Made by a program: the position numbers and the translations under genes. From the NCBI RefSeq assembly GCF_048388525.1, contig NZ_DBGCTQ010000053.1, forward strand, positions 62,001 to 126,000: DNA of 64,000 nucleotides, written 5' to 3'. This document shows, piece by piece, positions 1 through 7,358 of this stretch (positions are counted from its first letter, which is position 1; the number at the start of each line of letters is the position of its first letter). This DNA is from BQOK01 sp048388525 (GTDB lineage: Bacteria; Bacillota; Clostridia; Oscillospirales; Ruminococcaceae). The notes beneath the pieces are model-generated. The model saw only the letters and a program-made list of their open reading frames with translations, was not told the DNA's origin and made no database searches.

Positions 1-1
1 G

Positions 2-808
2 GACCTGCAAAACCCCGGGGCGGCGGATTGGCTGCGGGCCCAGTTCCGGCAACTGGAAGCCTTGGGGGTGGACGGCTTTAAGCTGGACGCGGGCGACCCG
101 GTGTACTACCCCGAGAACGGCGACGCACAATGCGCCGCGTGGGCCCGCTTTGGCGCGGCCTGGCCGCTGAACGAGTTCCGCGCCGCCTGGCGGGCCGGGG
201 GGCTGCCCCTGATGCAGCGCCTGTGCGACAAGCACCCCACCTGGGACGGGCGGGGCCTTGCGGCGCTGACGCCCTGCGCGCTGACCGCCTCGCTGACCGG
301 GCACCCCTACGTATGCCCGGACATGATTGGCGGGGGCGAATACCAGAGCTTTTTGCAGCAGGGCGCGGTGGACGAGGAATTGTTTGTGCGCTGGGCCGAG
401 GCGGCCTGCCTGATGCCGGTGATGCAGTTTTCGGCCGCGCCCTGGCGGGTGCTGGGGCCAAAGGCACTGGCCGGGGTAAAGGCGGCTGCGGCGGTGCGGG
501 CGGCCTGGCGGGACTATTTGCTGGAAACGCTGGACACCTGCGCGGCCACGGGCGAGCCCATGCTGCGGCCGCTGGAATACGTGTTCCCCGGCCAGGGGTG
601 CGGGGCGATAAACGACCAGTTCATGCTGGGGGACCGGCTGCTGGCGGCGCCGCTGACCAAAAAGGGGGGCGGGCCGCGGCGGGTGTTTTTGCCCCAGGGC
701 GTTTGGCAGGTGGGCGGTGCCACCCTGCAAAGCCCGGGCGGGGAGCATGTTGTGACCGAAGGGGAATGTGCCTGCGGCGGGCTGTTTTTGGCCTGGCGCA
801 AGGATTAG
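2..808 (+). CDS. Glycoside hydrolase family 31, C-terminal part (partial at left edge)
   Basis: The frame is open from base 2 and ends with TAG at 806-808, so only the last 268 residues are present. The fragment carries GFKLDAGD near residues 24-31, the place of the GH31 catalytic nucleophile Asp on a beta-strand, then CPDMIGGGE around residue 109, and a beta-sandwich-like C-terminus. GH31 enzymes are retaining alpha-glycosidases. The FKLDAGD and PDMIGGG wording looks more like the MYORG/NET37-type branch than sulfoquinovosidases or classical alpha-glucosidases, but that subfamily assignment is from memory. There is no signal in view because the N-terminus is missing. A strong terminator follows directly, so this is the last gene of its transcript. 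Confidence 0.8.
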   Translation, partial: DLQNPGAADWLRAQFRQLEALGVDGFKLDAGDPVYYPENGDAQCAAWARFGAAWPLNEFRAAWRAGGLPLMQRLCDKHPTWDGRGLAALTPCALTASLTGHPYVCPDMIGGGEYQSFLQQGAVDEELFVRWAEAACLMPVMQFSAAPWRVLGPKALAGVKAAAAVRAAWRDYLLETLDTCAATGEPMLRPLEYVFPGQGCGAINDQFMLGDRLLAAPLTKKGGGPRRVFLPQGVWQVGGATLQSPGGEHVVTEGECACGGLFLAWRKD

Positions 809-816
809 AGCGAAGG

Positions 817-853
817 AAAAAGGGCGGCGCGCCGGTGGGCGGGCCGCCCTTTT
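817..853 (+). terminator. Rho-independent terminator after GH31 gene
   Basis: AAAGGGCGGC at 819-828 pairs with GCCGCCCTTT at 843-852; the T-run overlaps the 3' arm. Confidence 0.85.
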
Positions 854-1086
854 GATTGCCCGAAAAAGGGGTTTGTGACCGGGGGAAAAATGAAAATGCG
901 CCAAATTATTACATTATTTTACAAATATGCTTAAATAAAAGGAATTGTGATTGATTGTTTGTGTATTTTTTTATAAATAGTATATGAAAAATATGGGATA
1001 TGGGTTAAAATCGACAGGGACTAACAAATTTCGCATATGACCTGTGACTTTAATAGTACAGGCCCTGAAATGAAGGGGAAGAGTGG
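854..1086 (+). promoter_or_regulatory. A+T-rich upstream region of ECF sigma gene
   Basis: About 230 bases without a gene, visibly A+T-rich between 890 and 1020 in contrast to the flanks, as expected for a promoter region. It contains GTTTGTGACCGGG at 871-883, a 13-mer that recurs at 24666-24678 upstream of the large surface-protein gene, and CTGTGACTTT near 1041. Several TATAAA-like -10 candidates occur around 970-1010, but no single -35/-10 pair stands out. The Shine-Dalgarno AAGGGGAAG lies just before the ATG at 1087. Confidence 0.4.
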
Positions 1087-1647
1087 ATGGCATTATTCGT
1101 ACTTTCCAGGCGGCATAACGAAAAAGTTGCGGATCTGTTTGCCGCCCATGGTAAAATGTTTTACAACAGGGCGATGAAGATGACCCTTGATAAGCCCGCC
1201 GCCGAGGATCTGGTTCAGAACGCCATGCTGGAATTGATAAAATCGCTGGACAAGGGGAACCCCACGGTCTGCGGGCTGGACGACGAGCACCTGCGGTATT
1301 ACGTGGTGGGCATCCTGCGCAAGCTGCACTACAACAACTGCAAGAAGGGCAAGCGCGAGGCGGAGAAGCTGGAAAAGCTAAAGCGGGATCTGGACGGGTG
1401 GCGCGGGTACGACCCGGACGACGCGCTGCGGGAGCATGAGCGGCTGGACCTGCTGGAGTGGGCGGTGCCCCAGCTGCCCGAGCGCTATTACGAATTTTTG
1501 ATGTTGAAGTACATCCACGGCTTCGGCAAGGAAGAATTGGCCGAGGCGCTGGGAGTAAAGGTTACTTCGCTGCCCATGATACAAAAGCGGACGGTGGAGT
1601 TTTTGCGCAGACTGATCCGGGAGGAGGAAATGGCCCATGAACGATGA
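1087..1647 (+). CDS. ECF-type RNA polymerase sigma factor
   Basis: A 186-residue sigma-70-family protein. Region 2 is visible around AAEDLVQNAMLELIKSL (residues 38-54) and region 4 in the C-terminal third (LPERYYEFLMLKYIHGFGKEELAEALGV). Length fits ECF sigma factors, which direct RNA polymerase to small stress or envelope regulons. The ATG at 1087 has AAGGGGAAG seven bases upstream. The downstream gene starts 11 bases before this one ends and encodes a membrane protein with an acidic cytoplasmic N-terminus, the usual place of a cognate anti-sigma factor. The match to the family is motif-based; the ECF subgroup was not determined. Confidence 0.8.
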   Translation: MALFVLSRRHNEKVADLFAAHGKMFYNRAMKMTLDKPAAEDLVQNAMLELIKSLDKGNPTVCGLDDEHLRYYVVGILRKLHYNNCKKGKREAEKLEKLKRDLDGWRGYDPDDALREHERLDLLEWAVPQLPERYYEFLMLKYIHGFGKEELAEALGVKVTSLPMIQKRTVEFLRRLIREEEMAHER

Positions 1648-2335
1648 ATTGGAGCGGGAACGGGAGGAACGGCTGCTGAAATTTGCGGCGCTTGCCGGCC
1701 AGGAGCAGGAGGACAAGGAGTACGAGGCCTTTCTGCGCTCGGACGAGTATGTTCCGCCGGACGAGGCCTGGATGAAAAAGGTGACGGGCGAGCTGCGCCG
1801 GCCGCCCAAACGCAGGCTGGTGCACTGGAGAAAGCTTGTGGTCATGGCCGCGGCGATTGTTGTGCTGCTGTGCGCCGGGGTGGGTACCGCCATCGCCAAC
1901 CCCAAGGCGCTGGCGAACCTGTTCAGCCAGGACTACGACCGATACAGCCAGGTGCGTGTGGACGACGGCGTGGTGCTGGAAAAGCCCGAGGGCTGGGAGA
2001 GCGAGTATTATCCCACGTGGGCGCCCCAGGGATTTCATATTGAAGAAGTATTTGATAAAAATGGGTTGCACACTATAACACTATTAAATGTTTCGACTCA
2101 TCAAATAGTAAGCTTTACTGCATTTGAAAAAGGAAAGTATAGTTTTCCGAATACGGAAGGGCTAGAAAAAGTTGAGGTAAAGGTTTTAGGAGAAGAAAAA
2201 ATAATTTATACAAGTGAAGATAATAGAAGAAAGTTTATCGTAATTCAAAATGAGAATGATGGTTTTGTTATAGATGGACAAATTACAACAGAAGAACTAG
2301 TAAAAATAACAGAAAACGTAAAAAATATAAATTAA
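1637..2335 (+). CDS. Membrane-anchored anti-sigma-like protein with DUF4367-like C-terminus
   Basis: 232 residues: a charged cytoplasmic N-terminus of about 65 residues, one membrane segment (LVVMAAAIVVLLCAGVGTAI, about 68-87), then an extracytoplasmic domain whose pattern (YYPTWAPQGF..., NTEGLEKVEVKVLG, ITTEELVKITENVKN) resembles DUF4367. Its overlap with the ECF sigma gene supports an anti-sigma role. The base composition changes sharply at about 2036: a 60-base sample at 1861-1920 has 42 G+C, a sample at 2101-2160 only 20. The cytoplasmic and membrane part therefore looks native while the outer domain looks imported or replaced. The reading frame is intact across the switch. Confidence 0.65.
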   Translation: MNDELEREREERLLKFAALAGQEQEDKEYEAFLRSDEYVPPDEAWMKKVTGELRRPPKRRLVHWRKLVVMAAAIVVLLCAGVGTAIANPKALANLFSQDYDRYSQVRVDDGVVLEKPEGWESEYYPTWAPQGFHIEEVFDKNGLHTITLLNVSTHQIVSFTAFEKGKYSFPNTEGLEKVEVKVLGEEKIIYTSEDNRRKFIVIQNENDGFVIDGQITTEELVKITENVKNIN

Positions 2336-2352
2336 TATGTTATATTTAGTCG

Positions 2353-2385
2353 AAAAAGTGCCATTTATGAGTATCAACACTTTTT
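2353..2385 (+). terminator. Candidate weak terminator/attenuator hairpin between anti-sigma and secreted protein genes
   Basis: AAAAAGTG at 2353-2360 pairs with CACTTTTT at 2378-2385 around a 17-base loop. The U-tract is inside the 3' arm. The next Shine-Dalgarno (AAGGAGG) begins directly after it, so it may tune read-through rather than end the operon. Confidence 0.4.
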
Positions 2386-2403
2386 AAGGAGGAATCCCCT
2401 ATC

Positions 2404-2814
2404 ATGAAACACGCGAAAAAATTGATTGCTCTGGTACTCTGTATGGTGCTGGCACTCGGCCTCGGTCTCAGCGCTTACGCTGACTTTGGCGAAATTTTAT
2501 ATCCAAAAACGAGATGGAGCAACGTAAGTGTAGTAACAGGTGGTGTAGATTCCAAAGAGCTTAGTGGGGGAGTAGTACTTTATAACTCGAACCACTATGT
2601 TACCATTAATGTGACTTTACAAAAGTACAATAGTGGATGGAAAGATACATCAGTAGTGACTAGTGATGAAGGTTATAAACTTGCCAGTGCATCCACATCC
2701 GTTAATCTTTCCGCTGGTAGTTATAGAGCTAAAATAGTATTTAGAGTTTATACCACAAAAGGTGGAGCCTATTTAGAAGGCGACACGGTATATAGCGGCG
2801 AGTATTTGGTGTGA
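2404..2814 (+). CDS. Small secreted protein of unknown function
   Basis: 136 residues with a clear signal peptide (KKLIALVLCMVLALGLGLSAYA, cleavage likely after AYA near residue 26). The mature part is short, polar and rich in Ser, Thr, Val and Tyr, with alternating hydrophobic residues suggesting an all-beta fold. The signal-peptide DNA is G+C-rich like the chromosome, while the mature part (from about 2490) is A+T-rich like the outer domain of the gene before it. Lying third in a sigma/anti-sigma cluster, it could be the signalled or secreted output. I do not recognise the family with certainty; similar small secreted Firmicute proteins of DUF6147 type are one possibility. Confidence 0.55.
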   Translation: MKHAKKLIALVLCMVLALGLGLSAYADFGEILYPKTRWSNVSVVTGGVDSKELSGGVVLYNSNHYVTINVTLQKYNSGWKDTSVVTSDEGYKLASASTSVNLSAGSYRAKIVFRVYTTKGGAYLEGDTVYSGEYLV

Positions 2815-2816
2815 CC

Positions 2817-3083
2817 ATGACGGCGGCGGTGAATGAAGCGCCAAAGGCGAAGCACACGTTCCAGTATCTGCCGCTGGCACAGGTGACCCGGGCGCGGGGC
2901 AGCAAAAAGTTCTACCCCACCTACGGCCTGCAGGTGATCGCGGACGGCTTTGAGCTGTTCCGGCTGAACGACGTGACCATGGACATGGTTATGATGGTGC
3001 GCATGGCGAACATGTGCAACGAGGGCAATTTGGAACCCTGCCACCTGTACGAGGTGATCGACAACTTCTTTGGCGGAGAATAA
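2817..3083 (+). CDS. Small DUF6514-like protein
   Basis: 88 residues from the ATG at 2817; a GTG at 2811 would add two and overlap the previous stop. The pattern YGLQVIADGFELFRLNDV ... MCNEGNLEPCHLYEVIDNFF resembles the short clostridial DUF6514 proteins as I remember them (a TYG start, a cN..eL.P.HL.dVIEDFL end). Function is unknown. Composition returns abruptly to G+C-rich at its first codons, so the imported A+T-rich DNA ends exactly at this gene boundary. No good Shine-Dalgarno is visible, so translational coupling to the secreted-protein gene is likely. Confidence 0.6.
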   Translation: MTAAVNEAPKAKHTFQYLPLAQVTRARGSKKFYPTYGLQVIADGFELFRLNDVTMDMVMMVRMANMCNEGNLEPCHLYEVIDNFFGGE

Positions 3084-3091
3084 AGCAAGGC

Positions 3092-3132
3092 GCGCCCCCG
3101 GCGGTGGGTTTTCCACAGCCGGGGGCGCTTTT
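3092..3132 (+). terminator. Rho-independent terminator
   Basis: GCGCCCCCGGC at 3092-3102 pairs with GCCGGGGGCGC at 3118-3128, followed by TTTTTG. It ends the sigma/anti-sigma/secreted-protein cluster. Confidence 0.85.
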
Positions 3133-3175
3133 TGTTCAAAACCGGAGGTCCTGCCACCCAAAAGAGCATAAAAGA

Positions 3176-3403
3176 TTTTTTATTGCTTCGCAATAAAAAG
3201 CTTATTTCAATCGGCCGCATTTCTCGCCCCTGCGGGGCAACCGAAACACCTGGCCAAAAAAACAGCCTTCGCTTGCGCTGCGGCTATTTTTTATTGCTTC
3301 GCAATAAAAAGCTTATCTTAAAGCACCCGCGCCTCGCCCCTGCGGGGCAACCGGCGCGCATGTGCAAAAAAATAGCCTTCGCTGCGCTGTGGCTATTTTT
3401 TAT
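3176..3403. repeat. Two tandem ~111-base units made of hairpins
   Basis: A unit starting TTTTTATTGCTTCGCAATAAA occurs at 3176-3205 and again at 3287-3316. Each copy is followed at the same distance by CTCGCCCCTGCGGGGCAACC (3223-3243 and 3333-3353) and by an AAAAAA(C/T)AGCCTTCGC...GGCTATTTTTT hairpin. The block holds no gene and fills the gap between two convergent genes. It looks like a duplicated intergenic hairpin/terminator element. Confidence 0.75.
3364..3403. terminator. Terminator hairpin shared by convergent genes
   Basis: AAAAAATAGCC pairs with GGCTATTTTTT around TTCGCTGCGCTGT. It is U-flanked on both strands, and the minus-strand gene's stop codon (3400-3402) lies in its edge. Confidence 0.7.
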
Positions 3404-4701
3404 TCTGGAAGAAAATATCGTGTTTTGGCGGCTTTTCCGCGCGGAATCAACAGCCCGCCTCCAGTCAGTTCCCGCAGGAATCTTCCCACCGCGCTTTGGG
3501 ATAAGCCCAAAAGTTCTTGCAGTTCTTTACGGCTTACACCATCGGGCCTTTTTGCCGCCCGCAAAATCTTTTCCTCCGTTTGAGTCAAGCCAGAGAGCGG
3601 CTCAAGCTCCGGTGTGTCATTCAGATTTGGAAGCACGATCTTGAATGCATTGTTGGAAACGTGAATGGAAGGCTTTTGCGGCGAATGTTCATAGGCGGCC
3701 ATTGTTTTTTTGATGCCGGTTCCGTAGGCCTCGATGAGCCGCAAGCGATAAAATATATTTGCCAGATTGGAGTTCCTGCACACGGAAATACCCAATTCGA
3801 TGTCGGCAAGGGTAATCCCCCGGGGTAAGCCGCCGACGGAAACAAATTCCAGCCGATCGTCGTATAAGCTGATCAGCGTGCTGGCGGCAAACGAATAATC
3901 CCGATGAACGATGCAATTTAAAAGGCATTCGCGGATCGCTTCAAGCGGATAATCCCGGGCATCAATGCGAAGCAGTTTTTCAAACCGCGCATGGGTCTGG
4001 TTGTGCAGGTCGATATAATCGTAGGCATCGCTCAATTGTTTCAGCAAAGAGCCGCCAACCTCGCGCCGATCTTTAAAGGTGCTTTGGCCAACCCCCTGAA
4101 AAGTGGCAAGTTTGATGGTGTGGGGGCACTGGTCAGAGAGAAGAAGGCCAAGGTTTGAATAAATACCGTCGCTGTTCAGGATCCCCAAAGTGCGCATTTG
4201 CTGCGGGGCAAAACCCAAGCCGTTTTGCTGGAACACAGCCGCTGCCGTTTTGAAGGAAAGGCCCTGTTCCAGAGAACGCATCTGCTCGTAGCTGTCGCCA
4301 TCGGTTTCTTTGATCATGCGGCGGATTGCAGCGTCTGAGGCGGGAACGGAAGAAGTGCCCTGCCTTACAAAAATGCCTTCCGGGCGAATTCCTTTGCGGG
4401 CCAAATAATAAGGCCGATCGGTCCCCCGCTGAACGTCCACCCGCAAAATGCTTTTCCCCTGCGCCTGTTCAGCCTGGCAGTGAAGGAACATTGTAACGTC
4501 CGGCTTGATGGAATCGCGGACCATGTTCATGATCTGCTGCATTGAAAAATCGACGTTTTCCAAGCCAAGCACCGTACCGTCATCCGCAATGCCCACATAA
4601 ATTGCACCGCCGTTTGTATTTGCGAAGGCAAGGATTTCCTTTTTAATTTCGTCAACGACCTGCCGCTTCAGTTCCAACGTTTCACTTTCCTGAAATAACA
4701 T
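3400..4701 (-). CDS. AlbA_2 (Schlafen-like) ATP-binding transcriptional regulator
   Basis: 433 residues. The N-terminal AlbA_2 domain shows ESETLELKR at residues 5-13, AFANTNGGAIYVGIADDG at about 26-43 and a conserved RKGIRPEGIFVRQGTSS stretch. The middle has the C-terminal ATP-binding-like region of these proteins (RECLLNCIVHRDYS, GGLPRGI, FYRLRLIEAYGTGIKK). The end is a winged helix (SRKELQELLGLSQSAVGRFLRELTGGG). Such proteins are usually described as putative transcriptional regulators or RecG-like ATP-binding proteins. Five TCTAACCA repeats lie 31 bases before the ATG, an obvious binding site and a hint of autoregulation. It stands alone, ending in the shared hairpin repeat. Confidence 0.75.
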   Translation of the reverse strand: MLFQESETLELKRQVVDEIKKEILAFANTNGGAIYVGIADDGTVLGLENVDFSMQQIMNMVRDSIKPDVTMFLHCQAEQAQGKSILRVDVQRGTDRPYYLARKGIRPEGIFVRQGTSSVPASDAAIRRMIKETDGDSYEQMRSLEQGLSFKTAAAVFQQNGLGFAPQQMRTLGILNSDGIYSNLGLLLSDQCPHTIKLATFQGVGQSTFKDRREVGGSLLKQLSDAYDYIDLHNQTHARFEKLLRIDARDYPLEAIRECLLNCIVHRDYSFAASTLISLYDDRLEFVSVGGLPRGITLADIELGISVCRNSNLANIFYRLRLIEAYGTGIKKTMAAYEHSPQKPSIHVSNNAFKIVLPNLNDTPELEPLSGLTQTEEKILRAAKRPDGVSRKELQELLGLSQSAVGRFLRELTGGGLLIPRGKAAKTRYFLPE

Positions 4702-4731
4702 TGACCACGCCCCCGTACAATTTGCCGACGC

Positions 4732-4781
4732 ATCTAACCACTATCTAACCAATATCTAACCATCTAACCAGCATCTAACCA
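4732..4781. repeat. Five direct repeats of ATCTAACCA upstream of the AlbA_2 gene
   Basis: ATCTAACCA begins at 4732, 4743, 4754, 4762 and 4773 (TGGTTAGAT on the gene's strand). Spacing is 11, 11, 8 and 11 bases, close to one helical turn. It lies 31-80 bases before the minus-strand start codon, so it could be an iteron-type operator for the gene's own winged helix. Confidence 0.8.
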
Positions 4782-4854
4782 AACTTTAACACATACAGCG
4801 CTTTAAGTCAACAATCAAATCAGAAGCAGAGCCGCCGCCTGGATATTGAAAGGA

Positions 4855-5766
4855 TCAGCCGCGGGTGCCCTCGATGGCGCTGTCGTGGCTGGAGCCCCGC
4901 AGGTCGGTGGGGGTGAGGTTTTGGGTAAAGGCGTCGCTGGCGCGGAAGGCCTCCCAATCTGCTTTGGCGGCGGCGGTGCGGATGGCCGTGCCGTCCAGGT
5001 ATTCGGTGCCCCAGGGGTTTGCGGGGTCCGGGTCGGTGGGGTCCCAGCCGCGCAGGGTTTCGTTTTTGGGGTCGATCTGCAGGGTGTCGGGCAGGCCCAG
5101 GGGGCCGGGGTTCTGCGCGTCGTCGTAAATGACCACCGGCGTGCCGATGGGGCAGTTTTCGTAGATCCAGCGAACGTCGGCAATGGCAAGGCGGATGCAG
5201 CCCAGCGAGGCCGGGGTGCCCAGCTTGTTGAACTCGTCGTATTCCAAATCGTCTTTGTGCTGGGTGTAGTAGGGCACCGAGTGGAACAGGTAGGGCCCGT
5301 TGATGCGGGTGGCGTACTGGCCGTAGCAGGGGCCGGAGAGCAGCCGCCAGGAATAGCTGACCGGGGTGTTGAACACGCCGGTGGGGGTGTCGGGCCCGCC
5401 GCTGCACACAAAGGCGGCGTAGGGCCGGGTGTAGCGGCCCGCCCCGTCGGCCGTGTAGACGGTGGTGCAGCTGGAGGCGCGGTTGACGCACACAAGGTAG
5501 GGAAAGCCCTCCTGCACCTGGGCGTTAAAGCCCTCGAAGCCGGGCTGGGCGGCCAGCCAATCCATAAATTCCACGCCTGCCTGGGCCCAGGCCTCTTCCT
5601 GGTCGGGGGTGGGTGCGGGGGTGGGTTCGGGCTTTGCCCAGGCGGGCTCGGCGGGCTGGGAGGCCGGTTCGGGGGCCGGGGCGGGCGCGGAGGACGGGGC
5701 CGGGGCCGCGCCGCAGCCTGCCAGCAGCAGGCAAAGGGTGAGGGCAAGCAGGAAAACGCGTTTCAT
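4855..5766 (-). CDS. L,D-transpeptidase (YkuD family) lipoprotein
   Basis: 303 residues. The lipobox LLAGC ends at Cys18, followed by a Pro/Ala-rich linker to about residue 55. The YkuD domain spans roughly 85-220 with His162 (FHSVPY) and the catalytic block SLGCIRL at 187-193 containing Cys190 and Arg192. The usual SHGC is SLGC here. These enzymes make 3-3 cross-links in peptidoglycan or attach proteins, outside the membrane. A Shine-Dalgarno AAAGGAG precedes the ATG. Divergently transcribed from the pyr operon, with its own promoter. Confidence 0.85.
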   Translation of the reverse strand: MKRVFLLALTLCLLLAGCGAAPAPSSAPAPAPEPASQPAEPAWAKPEPTPAPTPDQEEAWAQAGVEFMDWLAAQPGFEGFNAQVQEGFPYLVCVNRASSCTTVYTADGAGRYTRPYAAFVCSGGPDTPTGVFNTPVSYSWRLLSGPCYGQYATRINGPYLFHSVPYYTQHKDDLEYDEFNKLGTPASLGCIRLAIADVRWIYENCPIGTPVVIYDDAQNPGPLGLPDTLQIDPKNETLRGWDPTDPDPANPWGTEYLDGTAIRTAAAKADWEAFRASDAFTQNLTPTDLRGSSHDSAIEGTRG

Positions 5767-5852
5767 GGGCAGCTACTCCTTTTAAATAAACAGATTCTGA
5801 AACTACAGACGTTCCGAGGAGGGGGAAATATTTCGTTTTGCCGGGTATGGCC

Positions 5853-5882
5853 AGTATACCCCGCGCCGGGCCCGACGCGCAA
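5853..5882 (-). promoter_or_regulatory. Candidate promoter of the L,D-transpeptidase gene
   Basis: On the minus strand TTGCGC (5882-5877), an 18-base spacer and TATACT (5858-5853). Confidence 0.5.
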
Positions 5883-5893
5883 GGGGCGGACCC

Positions 5894-5922
5894 TTGACAG
5901 GGCGGCGGCAAGTGTGATAAAA
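5894..5922 (+). promoter_or_regulatory. Promoter of the pyr operon
   Basis: TTGACA at 5894-5899, then a 17-base spacer to ATAAAA at 5917-5922 (16 bases to GATAAA). It lies 35 bases before the candidate leader peptide. Confidence 0.7.
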
Positions 5923-5956
5923 TCAGACGATTTGTAAGGGAAAGGGGAATGCAGGC

Positions 5957-6031
5957 ATGACGCACCGCTGTTTTTGGCCCCGTGGCCTGGCCGCATTGCC
6001 GGGCGTTCCCAATTTCAGTATTCCCATTTGA
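5957..6031 (+). CDS. Candidate pyr leader peptide, 24 codons
   Basis: ATG at 5957, preceded nine bases upstream by AAGGGG (5942-5947); the frame begins MTHRCFW and ends NFSIPI with TGA at 6029-6031. The stop codon abuts the first base of a rho-independent terminator hairpin (6031-6053). A short translated frame running exactly to a terminator in front of pyrC is the layout of the enterobacterial pyrBI attenuator, where transcription-translation coupling senses UTP. No PyrR-type binding sequence was recognised. No protein-level conservation can be checked here, so the call rests on the ribosome site and position. Confidence 0.5.
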   Translation: MTHRCFWPRGLAALPGVPNFSIPI

Positions 6032-6061
6032 CTTTTCCTTTTGCGGGAAAAGTTTTTTTTT
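6031..6061 (+). terminator. Attenuator-type terminator before pyrC
   Basis: ACTTTTCC (6031-6038), loop TTTTGC, GGAAAAGT (6046-6053), then nine T (6053-6061). It lies inside the operon leader, 33 bases before the pyrC start, so it must be conditional for the operon to be expressed from the upstream promoter. Confidence 0.8.
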
Positions 6062-6094
6062 ACCCAAAATTCCATCAAAAAGGGGGAGCGCGTT

Positions 6095-7270
6095 ATGCTG
6101 ATCCGCGGCGCGAAGCTGGAAAACGGCCAGACGGCGGACCTGCTTTTGCGGCAGGGAAAAATTGCCGCTATTGGGCTGGAACTGCCCGCAGAGGGCGAGG
6201 AGGTGCTGGAGGCCGGGGGCCGCACGCTGCTGCCAGGGTTCATTGATCTGCACTGCCACTGGCGCACGCCGGGCTTTGAGTATAAGGAGGACATTGCCAC
6301 AGGGTCGGCGGCGGCGGCGGCGGGGGGCTACACCTTTGTGAACCTGATGCCCAACACAAAGCCCGTGTGCTCGGGCGCAGAGCAGGCCCACGCGGTGATG
6401 GCCGAGGCGGCGCGGGTGGGCCTTGTGGAGGCGAACCAGACCGTTTCCATTACCGAACAGTTCGACGGGCACACCCTGGATCACCTGAAGACCCTGCCGG
6501 AGGACCTGAAATTCATCACCGAGGACGGCAAGGGCGTGCAGAGCGGCGCGGTGATGGCCAGGGCCTTCGCCATTGCGGCCGAGCGGGGCCTGACCATTAT
6601 GAGCCACGCCGAGGACATGGACATCTCGCCCTGGGACTACCGGCTGGCCGAGAACCTGGAAACGGTGCGCAACCTGCATTTGTGCGAATACTACGGCGCA
6701 CGGCTGCACCTGTGCCATGTGAGCACCAGGGAGGCCGTGGAGGCCATCGGCCGGGCAAAGCGGCGGGGCGTGCCGGTGACCTGCGAGGTGACGCCCCACC
6801 ATTTGTGGTTTGCGGGCACGGAGTACCGGGTGAACCCGCCCATCCGGCAGGCGGCGGACGTGGCCGCTTTGGTGGAGGCCATCCGCGCCGGCACGGTGGA
6901 CGCGATTGCCACCGACCACGCCCCCCACTCGGACGAGGACAAGGCAAAGGGCGCGGCGGGCATGGTGGGGCTGGAAACCGCCTTTGCGGTGTGCTACACA
7001 AAGCTGTGCCGGCAGGAGGGGCTGGAGCTTTATTACCTGGCGGCGCTGATGAGCCGCTTCCCCGCGGCCATTCTGGGCCTTGCGGGCAAGGGCCGGGTGG
7101 AGGTGGGCGCGGACGCGGATCTGACCCTGGTGGAGCTGGACACCCCCTTCACGGTGGACCGGGAGGCCCTGCACTCGAAAAGCCGCAACTGCCCGTACCA
7201 CGGGCTGACCCTGTACGGCCGGGTGGACGCCACGATTAAGGGCGGCAGGCTGAGCTACCGGCGGAAGTGA
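6095..7270 (+). CDS. pyrC: Dihydroorotase
   Basis: 391 residues; converts carbamoyl-aspartate to dihydroorotate in cytosolic pyrimidine synthesis. The metal-binding DLHCHWR (Asp51, His53, His55) and the later CEVTPHHL and IATDHAPH blocks are those of class I (PyrC/allantoinase-like) dihydroorotases. The ATG at 6095 with AGGGGGAG upstream is chosen; a TTG at 6041 would lie inside the terminator hairpin. First gene of pyrCFKDE. pyrB and carAB are not in this cluster. Confidence 0.92.
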   Translation: MLIRGAKLENGQTADLLLRQGKIAAIGLELPAEGEEVLEAGGRTLLPGFIDLHCHWRTPGFEYKEDIATGSAAAAAGGYTFVNLMPNTKPVCSGAEQAHAVMAEAARVGLVEANQTVSITEQFDGHTLDHLKTLPEDLKFITEDGKGVQSGAVMARAFAIAAERGLTIMSHAEDMDISPWDYRLAENLETVRNLHLCEYYGARLHLCHVSTREAVEAIGRAKRRGVPVTCEVTPHHLWFAGTEYRVNPPIRQAADVAALVEAIRAGTVDAIATDHAPHSDEDKAKGAAGMVGLETAFAVCYTKLCRQEGLELYYLAALMSRFPAAILGLAGKGRVEVGADADLTLVELDTPFTVDREALHSKSRNCPYHGLTLYGRVDATIKGGRLSYRRK

Positions 7271-7358
7271 GAAGCCGCGCAGAGCGGCGACTCCCGGCAG
7301 CCCGTTAAATACAAAAAGTAATATTTTGAATATAAGCTACGAAAAGGAGAAACGAAAG

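Noticed and set aside
2..808. GH31 fragment as a sulfoquinovosidase linked to the sugar locus at 52-61 kb
   Set aside because: The motif FKLDAGD does not look like the YihQ type and the locus is 50 kb away.
4846..5937. Long plus-strand frame opposite the L,D-transpeptidase gene
   Set aside because: Shadow of the Pro/Ala-rich high-G+C gene on the minus strand; low-complexity Gly/Ala product and no ribosome site.
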